Source: Actinomycetota bacterium (lineage in GTDB: Bacteria; Actinomycetota; Thermoleophilia; Gaiellales; Gaiellaceae). From it: DNA of 7,055 bases. The translations under genes and the position numbers were made by a program. The DNA is taken from NCBI GenBank assembly GCA_013694685.1, contig JACDBY010000069.1:1-7055 (forward strand), read 5' to 3'. The notes below the pieces were generated by a model. That model did not search any database and was not told the origin of the DNA. It saw nothing but the letters and a program-made list of their open reading frames with translations. Position 1 is the first letter of the stretch. The number at the start of each line of letters is the position of its first letter. Of this stretch, positions 1 through 5,171 are shown piece after piece.

Positions 1-603
1 GAACAGCAGCTCGAGGTAGCGGCGGAGATGAGTCAGCTGGCCGCGGAGGAGCGAGGGATCGCGGAGGGTGCGGGCCAGGATGAACCCGCCTTCGAAGGTG
101 GTGAAGACGAGGTCGGCCAGCGACGTCACGTCGACGGGGACGCCCGGCGGGTGAATCGCGATCGCAGCCTCCAGCTTCTGGGCGAAACGCTCGCGCGCCG
201 CGATCACGGCGTCCACGATCAGTGAGTGCGTGCCATCGTCGACGAGTTGCTTCTCGTAGACGAACGAGACGTACAGACAACCCGACTGCTCGGTCACGAG
301 CTCGTCCGCCGCCTCCTCGAAGAGCGAGACGAACGTGACCAGCTGCTCCGCAGGATCGTCGCTCGCAGCCTCCGCGGCCGCCATGAACTGCTCCTGGTAT
401 GCCAGATCGGCCTGGGCGTACCGCTCGACCAGCGCATGTCCGAGCTGATCCTTCGACGGGAAGTGGTGGAAGAAGGCGCCCTTCGACGTCCCGGCGGCCG
501 CCAGCACGGCATCGACGGTAGTGGCGGAGAAGCCGCGCTCGAGCACGAGGCGCTGGGCCTCGTCGAGGATGCGCTCGCGCGTGGCTGTTCCGTCCCTTGG
601 CAC
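1..603 (-). CDS. TetR/AcrR-family transcriptional repressor (3' end cut by window edge)
   Basis: Reading the minus strand from a GTG at 603 gives 201 codons that stay open to base 1, so only the last few residues and the stop are missing. The protein begins MPRDGTATRERILDEAQRL. It has the typical TetR N-terminal three-helix DNA-binding domain at residues 8-55, with the helix-turn-helix at about 28-50 (TTVDAVLAAAGTSKGAFFHH, then FPSKDQL). The rest is the helical ligand-binding and dimerisation domain, ending in the family-like LRRYLELLF. Cys109 lies in SGCL, the position of Cys106 in E. coli NemR (SGCLTVKL), a thiol that senses electrophiles. Sensing here is inference, because GCL is common in this TetR subgroup. 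The GTG is the first plausible start after an in-frame stop at 640-642; a CTG at 612 is an unlikely alternative. It is divergent from the methyltransferase across a palindrome-rich gap, so it most likely represses that gene and itself. Confidence 0.93.
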   Translation of the reverse strand, partial: MPRDGTATRERILDEAQRLVLERGFSATTVDAVLAAAGTSKGAFFHHFPSKDQLGHALVERYAQADLAYQEQFMAAAEAASDDPAEQLVTFVSLFEEAADELVTEQSGCLYVSFVYEKQLVDDGTHSLIVDAVIAARERFAQKLEAAIAIHPPGVPVDVTSLADLVFTTFEGGFILARTLRDPSLLRGQLTHLRRYLELLF

Positions 604-632
604 TTGATCCAGACTAGTCGGTTTGTTATAAC
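604..632 (+). promoter_or_regulatory. Sigma70-type promoter for the methyltransferase gene
   Basis: TTGATC at 604-609 (4 of 6 to TTGACA) and TATAAC at 627-632 (5 of 6 to TATAAT) are separated by exactly 17 bases. Transcription would start near 639, leaving a leader of about 28 bases that contains the AAAGGA ribosome site. This is the only strongly AT-rich spot in the first 5 kb. The -10 box sits inside the palindrome TGTTATAACA, and a perfect 14-base palindrome covers the expected start point, so a bound repressor would block it. Confidence 0.65.
611..616 (-). promoter_or_regulatory. Possible leaderless -10 box for the TetR gene
   Basis: On the minus strand TAGTCT (form TANNNT) ends seven bases before the GTG at 603. 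That spacing is typical of leaderless actinobacterial transcripts. There is no good Shine-Dalgarno sequence before this GTG, which supports a leaderless start. The alternative is TATAAC on the minus strand at 630-625, with a leader of about 15 bases. No convincing -35 is seen for either. Confidence 0.35.
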
Positions 633-646
633 AGACTAATTAGTCT
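611..646. promoter_or_regulatory. Operator cluster, probable TetR binding sites
   Basis: Three palindromes are nested here: GACTAGTC at 612-619, TGTTATAACA at 624-633 and AGACTAATTAGTCT at 633-646, all perfect. AGACTA also recurs at 611-616 and 633-638, 22 bases apart, which puts both copies on the same helix face. AGACTA at 611-616 and TAGTCT at 641-646 are themselves the outer arms of a larger interrupted inverted repeat centred on the TGTTATAACA core. TetR-family dimers bind palindromes of this size, usually in the divergent gap next to their own gene. The sites overlap the promoter elements of both flanking genes, as expected for repression of both. Binding is inferred from position and symmetry. 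Confidence 0.7.
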
Positions 647-654
647 ACTACCGA

Positions 655-659
655 AAGGA
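655..659 (+). promoter_or_regulatory. Ribosome binding site deciding the methyltransferase start
   Basis: AAGGA lies seven bases before GTG 667. The nearer ATG at 659-661 reads only three codons before TGA, so the GTG is the real start. Confidence 0.7.
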
Positions 660-666
660 TGTTCTC

Positions 667-1746
667 GTGAGCACGACACCGTTCGACATGACGCGCGCCG
701 AAGCCTTCGCCGGCCGGATGGTGGACGTCATCAACCACGCGGGCCTCGCATTGATGACCTCCGTCGGCCACCGCACGGGCCTGTTCGACGTGCTCGCAGG
801 GAGCGACGCGATGACGAGCGACGAGCTCGCGCTGGAGGCTGGGTGCAACGAGCGCTACGTGCGCGAATGGCTAGGCGCGATGACCGTCGGCCGGGTCGTC
901 GAGCACGATCCGGAGGCGGGCACGTACGCGCTGCCAGAGGAGCACGCCGCGTTTCTGACGCGGGCCGCAGCTCCTGACAACCTCGCTGTGACGACGCAGT
1001 ACATCGCCGTGCTCGGCTCGGTCGAGGACGAGATTGTGCGGTGTTTCATGGAGGGAGGCGGCGTCCCCTACGAGCGGTTTGGTCGCTTCCACGACGTGAT
1101 GGCGGAAGAGTCGGCGCAATCGACGATCAGCGGGCTCGTCGACCACATCCTGCCGCTCGTCTCCGGACTGACCGTGCGACTCGAGCAGGGCATCCGCGTC
1201 GCGGATCTCGGTTGCGGCCGCGGCCTGGCCCTCGCCGAGCTCGCCGGGCGCTATCCGCAGAGCTCATTCACCGGGTACGACCTCAGCTCGGACGCGATCG
1301 CCTCGGCTCACGCGTATGCGGAATCGCGCCGCCTCGGCAACCTGCGGTTCGAGGTGCGCGACCTGACGACGTTCGACACCGACGCCGAACCGTGCTCGTT
1401 CGATCTCGTGACGACGTTCGACGCAGTTCACGATCAGGCGTCGCCGCGCGCGCTGCTCAAGGGCATTCACCGTTCGCTCGCCGACGACGGCGTCTACCTG
1501 ATGCAGGACATCGACGGACACTCGCACCACCACGCGGACGTCGACGTGCCGCTCGCCTCGTTCCTGTACACGATCTCTTGCATGCATTGCATGACCGTCT
1601 CGCTCGCGCAGGGCGGCGAGGGACTCGGTGCGATGTGGGGCATGGAGCTGGCGGAGAGCTTGATCCGCGAGGCCGGCTTCACCTCGTTCGACGCAACGCG
1701 CCTGGAGCACGATCCGGTGAACGTCTACGTGGTCGCGCGCCCGTAG
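667..1746 (+). CDS. Class I SAM-dependent methyltransferase, Rv2258c-like
   Basis: This is a 359-residue protein with two parts. Residues about 20-100 form a winged-helix dimerisation region (SVGHRTGLFDVL, then a helix-turn-helix-like stretch ending NERYVREWLGAM). From about 170 on is a Rossmann-type methyltransferase fold. SAM-binding motif I is VADLGCGRG at 178-186. The acidic residue ending strand 2, which should hold the SAM ribose, is Asp205 in GYDLSS. Motif IV is FDLVTTFDAVHD at 245-256. A His cluster (HSHHH, 285-289) and SCMHCM follow in the substrate-side region. Length and layout match the mycobacterial Rv2258c type, whose substrate I do not know. Annotation programs sometimes call these transcriptional regulators because of the winged helix, but the intact SAM site argues for an enzyme. 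The GTG start is set by AAGGA. It is the likely target of the divergent TetR repressor and may methylate, export-mark or detoxify a small molecule; that role is inference. Confidence 0.9.
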   Translation: MSTTPFDMTRAEAFAGRMVDVINHAGLALMTSVGHRTGLFDVLAGSDAMTSDELALEAGCNERYVREWLGAMTVGRVVEHDPEAGTYALPEEHAAFLTRAAAPDNLAVTTQYIAVLGSVEDEIVRCFMEGGGVPYERFGRFHDVMAEESAQSTISGLVDHILPLVSGLTVRLEQGIRVADLGCGRGLALAELAGRYPQSSFTGYDLSSDAIASAHAYAESRRLGNLRFEVRDLTTFDTDAEPCSFDLVTTFDAVHDQASPRALLKGIHRSLADDGVYLMQDIDGHSHHHADVDVPLASFLYTISCMHCMTVSLAQGGEGLGAMWGMELAESLIREAGFTSFDATRLEHDPVNVYVVARP

Positions 1747-1747
1747 A

Positions 1748-1753
1748 GATAAT
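1748..1753 (+). promoter_or_regulatory. Possible leaderless -10 box for the XdhC operon
   Basis: GATAAT lies between the methyltransferase stop and the XdhC start, six bases before ATG 1760 and three before GTG 1757. It matches the -10 consensus at 5 of 6 positions and has leaderless spacing to the ATG. The gap has no clear Shine-Dalgarno sequence. No -35 is visible at about 1725-1730, so this could be chance in a 10-base gap. Confidence 0.3.
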
Positions 1754-1756
1754 CGC

Positions 1757-2068
1757 GTGATGAAGGAGATCCTGGCGGAGCTCGAGCGGTGGCAGCGCGA
1801 GGGCGAGCGCGTCGTCGTCGCGACGGTGGTCGCGAACCGCCGCTCGGCCCCGCGGCCGGTCGGCTCGAGCCTGGCGATCTCCGAGAGCGGCAGGCTCTGC
1901 GGCTCGGTCTCGGGCGGCTGCGTCGAAGGCGACGTCTTCGAGCAGGCGCGCGACGTCTTCCAGAGCGGTGAGCCGAAGCTGCTCTCGTACGGGATCACCG
2001 ACGAGCAGGCGTGGAGCGTCGGTATCCCGTGCGGCGGAGAGATCGATGTCTTCGTCGAGCGCCTGTGA
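1757..2068 (+). CDS. XdhC/CoxI family protein, N-terminal domain (split subunit)
   Basis: This 103-residue protein equals the N-terminal XdhC_CoxI domain alone. XdhC proteins bind molybdenum cofactor and hand it to molybdenum hydroxylases such as xanthine, aldehyde or CO dehydrogenase, in the cytoplasm. Recognisable blocks are the Ser-Ala-Pro-Arg-Pro-Val-Gly-Ser-Ser stretch (about residues 30-38), GSVSGGCVEGDVFE (about 49-62), and the closing SVGIPCGGEIDVFVERL. Both conserved Cys motifs (SGGC and PCGG) are intact. In most bacteria this domain is fused to a Rossmann domain; here it stops at TGA and the second domain begins at the overlapping GTG. The annotated start is GTG 1757, immediately followed by ATG 1760, which may be the true start given the -10-like GATAAT just before. 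It lies 10 bases after the methyltransferase and leads the four-gene operon. Confidence 0.9.
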   Translation: MMKEILAELERWQREGERVVVATVVANRRSAPRPVGSSLAISESGRLCGSVSGGCVEGDVFEQARDVFQSGEPKLLSYGITDEQAWSVGIPCGGEIDVFVERL

Positions 2069-2805
2069 TCCAGCGGCTGCTGGAGCTGCAGCGTGACGGC
2101 GGCCGCGCCGCCGTGTTCACCGTCATCGAAGGAGAAAGCCTGGGCTCGAAGCTCCTCGTCGTGGAGGGCGCCGAGACGACCGGCGCTGGACCACCGGAGC
2201 TCGCCGACTATGCGGACGAGCTGATCCGCGGCGGGCGCAACCAGGTGCTCGAGCTCGAGGGCAGGAAGGTGTTCTGCGAGGTGTACGGCCCGCCGCCGCG
2301 CCTGTTCGTCTACGGCGGCGTGGACACGGCTCAGGCGCTCGGCGCCGCCGCGAAGCTGCTCGGCTGGACGACGATCGTCGCCGACGCGCGCCCTAAGTTC
2401 GCGACGCGCGAGCGGATTCCGAGCGCCGACGAGCTGATCGTCGCGTGGCCGGAGGAGGCGTTCGCAAAGGTGCGGCCCGACCACGCCACTGCGATCGTCG
2501 TGCTCACCCACGACGACAAGTTCGACCTGCCCGCCTTGGAGCTGGCGCTGGCGAGCGACGCCTTCTACATCGGCCTGATCGGCGGGCGCCGCAACCAGGA
2601 GAAGAAGCGCGAGCGCCTGCGCGAGGCGGGGGTCGGCGAGGAGGCCCTCGGGCGGATCTCTGGGCCGTGCGGCCTCGACCTCGGCGCCGACTCCGTTCCC
2701 GAGACGGCGCTCTCGATCCTCGCCGAGGCTCTGGCGACCCGTAATGGGCGCAGCGGAGGCCGGCTCAGGGAGACGAGGCTGCGCATCCACGCTGAGGCGC
2801 CGTAG
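2065..2805 (+). CDS. XdhC/CoxI family protein, C-terminal Rossmann domain (split subunit)
   Basis: Starting at GTG 2065, which overlaps the previous stop as GTGA, the protein has 246 residues. The open frame extends upstream to 2011, but that part reads as an arginine-rich shadow of the first XdhC gene, so the coupled GTG is preferred. About 70 residues of linker domain are followed by a Rossmann domain beginning RLFVYGGVDTAQALGAAAKL. The usual XdhC glycine motif is GAGHVA; the GVDTA form is one I associate with actinobacterial members. Further conserved blocks are ADARPKFATRERIPSADEL, IVVLTHDDKFD, FYIGLIGGRRNQEKKRERL and GPCGLDLGADSVPETALSIL. All are typical of the domain that docks with the molybdoenzyme. 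It should work with the preceding N-terminal half as a two-chain cofactor chaperone. The client enzyme is not in the window. Confidence 0.9.
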   Translation: MIQRLLELQRDGGRAAVFTVIEGESLGSKLLVVEGAETTGAGPPELADYADELIRGGRNQVLELEGRKVFCEVYGPPPRLFVYGGVDTAQALGAAAKLLGWTTIVADARPKFATRERIPSADELIVAWPEEAFAKVRPDHATAIVVLTHDDKFDLPALELALASDAFYIGLIGGRRNQEKKRERLREAGVGEEALGRISGPCGLDLGADSVPETALSILAEALATRNGRSGGRLRETRLRIHAEAP

Positions 2806-3515
2806 TGGCCCGGACGGCCGTCGTCACGGGCGCGGCGCGCGGGCTGGGGGAGGCGATCGCGCGCCGGCTCGCGGCCGACGGCGACCGGGTTTTGATCGCT
2901 GACCTGAACCTCGAGGGCGCCGAAGCCGTGGCAGCCGAGCTCGCCGGGGAGGCGGTCGAGCACGACGTGCGCAGCCTCGAGTCCTGGGAGCGTCTACTCG
3001 AGACCGCGGGGGATGTGGACGTGCTCGTGAACAACGCCGCCCGCACCGAGTTCCGCTCCTTCTGGGAGATCGACGTCGACGAGTGGGACGACGTGCTCGC
3101 GACGAACCTGCGCGGCACTTACCTCGGCTGCCGCGTGGTCGGCGCGCAGATGCGTGAGCGCGGCTCGGGGCGGATCGTCAACCTCGCTTCCGTCGCCGGG
3201 CAGAACAGCCGTGCGGTCACCGGCGCTCACTACGCCACCTCGAAGGCGGCGATCATCGCGCTCACGCGCCATGCCGCGACCGAGCTGGCGGGGTCGGGCG
3301 TGACCGTGAACGCCGTCGCTCCGGCCGCGATCGACGGGCCGATGGTCGCGACCGTCGCGCCGGAGCGGTTGGAAGCGATGCTGAAGACGATTCCGGTCGG
3401 GCGGCTCGGACAACCCGACGAGGTCGCCGCGGCGGTCGCCTACCTCGCCTCGGAGGCAGCCGGCTTCGTCACCGGCGCGACCCTCGACGTCAACGGCGGG
3501 ATGCTGATGCGATGA
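2805..3515 (+). CDS. Short-chain dehydrogenase/reductase (SDR)
   Basis: This is a 236-residue classical SDR, slightly short for the family's usual 250. The nucleotide motif TGAARGLG is at 8-15. Asp33 ends strand 2 (LIADLN), which favours NAD(H) over NADP(H). NNAA is at 76-79, the structural Asn is 101, and the catalytic set is Ser129, Tyr143 and Lys147 (YATSK). The C-terminal GFVTGATLDVNGGMLMR is typical of the FabG/glucose-dehydrogenase-like group. The enzyme oxidises an alcohol or reduces a ketone in the cytoplasm, and the substrate cannot be read from the sequence. The GTG start shares one base with the previous TAG (TAGTG), with GAGGCG as a fair ribosome site before it. The end overlaps the next gene as ATGA. 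Position in the operon suggests one pathway with the alcohol dehydrogenase and perhaps a molybdoenzyme. Confidence 0.93.
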   Translation: MARTAVVTGAARGLGEAIARRLAADGDRVLIADLNLEGAEAVAAELAGEAVEHDVRSLESWERLLETAGDVDVLVNNAARTEFRSFWEIDVDEWDDVLATNLRGTYLGCRVVGAQMRERGSGRIVNLASVAGQNSRAVTGAHYATSKAAIIALTRHAATELAGSGVTVNAVAPAAIDGPMVATVAPERLEAMLKTIPVGRLGQPDEVAAAVAYLASEAAGFVTGATLDVNGGMLMR

Positions 3516-4603
3516 GGACGCGCGCCGCGGTCATGCACGCGCCCGGCAAGTTGGAGGTCGAGGAGCTCGAGGTCGAGGAGCTATTGCCCGGCGAGGTCGT
3601 CGTCCGCATGGTCGCGGTCGGCGTCTGCGGCACCGACCTGCACTCCTACAAGGGCGAGTGGGACCGGCCAACGCCGATCGTGCTCGGGCACGAGGGCGCA
3701 GGCGTGATCGAGGCCGTCGGCGGCGACGCCGGCGGGCTGCGCCAGGGAGACCGCGTCGTCCTCTCCTGGGCGCCTGCCTGCGGCGAGTGTGGCCCCTGCC
3801 GCCGAGGCAGGCCCGCGGCGTGCGGGCCGCTCTCCTCCGCGATCGGTAAGGGCACGTTGCTCGGCGGCCGGACGGGGCTCACGCTCGCGGGCGAGACGGT
3901 CTATCGGGGGACAGCGACCGGTGCGCTGGCCGAGCGCGTTGTCGTCGCCTCGGGAGCCGCGATGCTGCTCGCCGACGACGTACCGCTCGAGCACGCCGCT
4001 CTGCTCGGCTGCGCCGCGCTGACCGGGGTCGGTGCGGTGCTGAACGCCGCACGACCGGAGGCGGGCTTCACCGCGCTCGTGCTCGGCGCCGGCGGCGTCG
4101 GTCAATTCGTCGTCCAGGGCGCGAGGATCGCCGGCGCGGCCGAGATCCTCGTCGTCGACCCGGTCGAGGCACGACGCGAGCAGGCCCTGGGCCTCGGTGC
4201 GACCCGCTCGTGTGGCCCCGACGACATCCGGGAGGCGATGCGCGAGCTCGATCCCGAGGGAGTCGACTACGCCTTCGATGCCGTCGGAGCTCCGGCGACG
4301 ACCAAGCTTGCGCTGCGTTGGACGCGCGGCGGCGGCACCGCGGTTGTCGTCGGGCTGCCGGCCGGCGGTGAGCAGCTCGAGCTCGATCCGTTCGAGTTCT
4401 CGAATCGCGAGAAGACGCTCACGGGGACGATCTACGGCTCGGAGGATCCGGCCGTGGCGCTGCCGCGGCTGATCGACCTCGTTCGCTCGGGCGAGCTCGA
4501 GCTGGCGAGCCTCGTCGGCCCGTCGTTCCCGCTCGACCGCGCAGACGACGCTTTCCAGGCGAGTCTGGCCGGGGAGCCGGGCCGGGTGCTCGTGACCCCG
4601 TAG
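3512..4603 (+). CDS. Zinc-dependent medium-chain alcohol dehydrogenase
   Basis: This 363-residue MDR-family dehydrogenase has all metal sites intact. The catalytic zinc ligands are Cys39 (GVCGTDLH), His60 (GHEGAG) and Cys167 (LLGCAALTG). Thr41 and His44 match the Ser/Thr-48 and His-51 proton relay of horse-liver-type enzymes. The structural zinc lobe is complete with Cys90, Cys93, Cys96 and Cys104 (CGECGPC then CRRG-type spacing). The Rossmann motif GAGGVG is at 192-197, and Asp216 at the end of the next strand indicates NAD(H). It should interconvert a primary alcohol or thiol-hemiacetal with an aldehyde. Its overall pattern recalls class III/formaldehyde-type and related actinobacterial alcohol dehydrogenases, but I cannot fix the substrate. 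The ATG overlaps the SDR stop (ATGA), so translation is coupled. A 51-base gap follows, with no convincing terminator hairpin. Confidence 0.93.
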   Translation: MRTRAAVMHAPGKLEVEELEVEELLPGEVVVRMVAVGVCGTDLHSYKGEWDRPTPIVLGHEGAGVIEAVGGDAGGLRQGDRVVLSWAPACGECGPCRRGRPAACGPLSSAIGKGTLLGGRTGLTLAGETVYRGTATGALAERVVVASGAAMLLADDVPLEHAALLGCAALTGVGAVLNAARPEAGFTALVLGAGGVGQFVVQGARIAGAAEILVVDPVEARREQALGLGATRSCGPDDIREAMRELDPEGVDYAFDAVGAPATTKLALRWTRGGGTAVVVGLPAGGEQLELDPFEFSNREKTLTGTIYGSEDPAVALPRLIDLVRSGELELASLVGPSFPLDRADDAFQASLAGEPGRVLVTP

Positions 4604-4636
4604 GCTCCAGCGGGATCGTCACGCAGGCTCGCCGAC

Positions 4637-4642
4637 TATCCT
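4637..4642 (+). promoter_or_regulatory. Possible -10 box before the 158-residue gene
   Basis: TATCCT (TANNNT form) sits 12 bases before ATG 4655 in the 51-base gap after the alcohol dehydrogenase. No Shine-Dalgarno sequence is visible before this ATG, so a short-leader transcript is possible. No -35 is apparent. This is weak evidence. Confidence 0.25.
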
Positions 4643-4654
4643 CCCGCCCAAGCA

Positions 4655-5131
4655 ATGACGTCCCTCTCCCTGTACGAAGACCTGCTCGCGCCGAGCGAGG
4701 AGCTCGAGCTACCCGCAGGCGGAAGGATCGTCTACGTCGCCTCCGGTGAGATCGCCGGGCTGCACGCCGGTCGCGCCGCCTTCGGCGCCGACGAGTCGAC
4801 GGTCTCCGCCGGGAGCGACGGCGCGACCGTTCTGCGCTGGGAGCTGACGGAGTGGTCGGCCGACGACGCGAAGCTCTCCGCCAACGTCGAGCTCGACCCG
4901 TGGGCCGACTATGCGCTGCGCTGCGAGCTCGATGGCGGCCCCGCCGCTGGGCCCGGGATCGGCTGCGTGCTCCGCGGCGAGCTCTCGGTCGACGGCGAGG
5001 TCGTCCAGCCGTTCGGCGCTTTCGTCGAGCCGGCCGAGGTCTCCGGCCGCGGCTCGTTCGTCCGCGTCGTGCTCGTTCGTGCCGAGGACTCGAACGGGGA
5101 CACGCTCGCTCAGGGCTCGCTTCATCTCTGA
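4655..5131 (+). CDS. Uncharacterised 158-residue protein, beta-rich, possibly cupin-like
   Basis: I do not recognise this protein. It has 158 residues, is acidic, and has no signal peptide, membrane segment or obvious catalytic motif. It alternates short hydrophobic strands and Gly/Asp turns: ELELPAGGRIVYVASGEIAG (about 17-36), ATVLRWELTEWS (about 57-68), YALRCELDGG (about 87-96), GCVLRGELSVDGE, then SFVRVVLVRAED near the end. The strand-Gly-strand pattern around LPAGGRIVYVASGE resembles a single cupin barrel, but the His/Glu metal motif of a canonical cupin is not visible, so this is only a structural guess. It is coded in typical high-GC fashion for the window, which supports it being real. 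The long minus-strand frame over the same bases is arginine-rich and looks like a shadow. It lies 51 bases after the alcohol dehydrogenase and 40 bases before the lipoprotein on the same strand, and could be the tail of the operon or separately expressed. Confidence 0.75.
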   Translation: MTSLSLYEDLLAPSEELELPAGGRIVYVASGEIAGLHAGRAAFGADESTVSAGSDGATVLRWELTEWSADDAKLSANVELDPWADYALRCELDGGPAAGPGIGCVLRGELSVDGEVVQPFGAFVEPAEVSGRGSFVRVVLVRAEDSNGDTLAQGSLHL

Positions 5132-5162
5132 CGTGGCAGGGACGACTCGAGCCGGAGCGAAC

Positions 5163-5168
5163 GGAGGT
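5163..5168 (+). promoter_or_regulatory. Ribosome binding site deciding the lipoprotein start
   Basis: GGAGGT lies three bases before ATG 5172. It selects this start over upstream positions in the same open frame, which reads back to 4911 through the neighbouring gene in a Ser/Arg-rich shadow. The distance is slightly short, but the match is the strongest in the window. Confidence 0.7.
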
Positions 5169-5171
5169 CCG

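Noticed and set aside
28..639. Two plus-strand open frames (65 and 137 residues) opposite the TetR gene
   Set aside because: The minus strand encodes an unmistakable TetR protein; these frames match no family and run through the operator region.
659..670. ATG before the methyltransferase that could open a small upstream peptide
   Set aside because: It reads only Met-Phe-Ser before TGA and overlaps the GTG start. It is too short to support as a gene or attenuator.
1579..1593. TGCATGCATTGCATG, a palindrome plus partial direct repeat
   Set aside because: It sits within the methyltransferase and encodes CMHCM, a stretch I believe is conserved in the protein family, so protein constraint explains it.
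2011..2064. Upstream extension of the second XdhC frame
   Set aside because: The residues are an Arg-rich shadow of the first XdhC gene's end; the overlapping GTG at 2065 gives a natural domain start.
1264..2790. 508-residue open frame on the minus strand across the methyltransferase and XdhC genes
   Set aside because: It is Arg/Ala/Leu-rich with no recognisable motif and lies antisense to three well-supported genes. Long antisense frames are expected at this GC content.
4598..4617. CCCG and CGGG inverted arms after the alcohol dehydrogenase as a terminator
   Set aside because: The stem is only four bases with a long loop and no T run follows.
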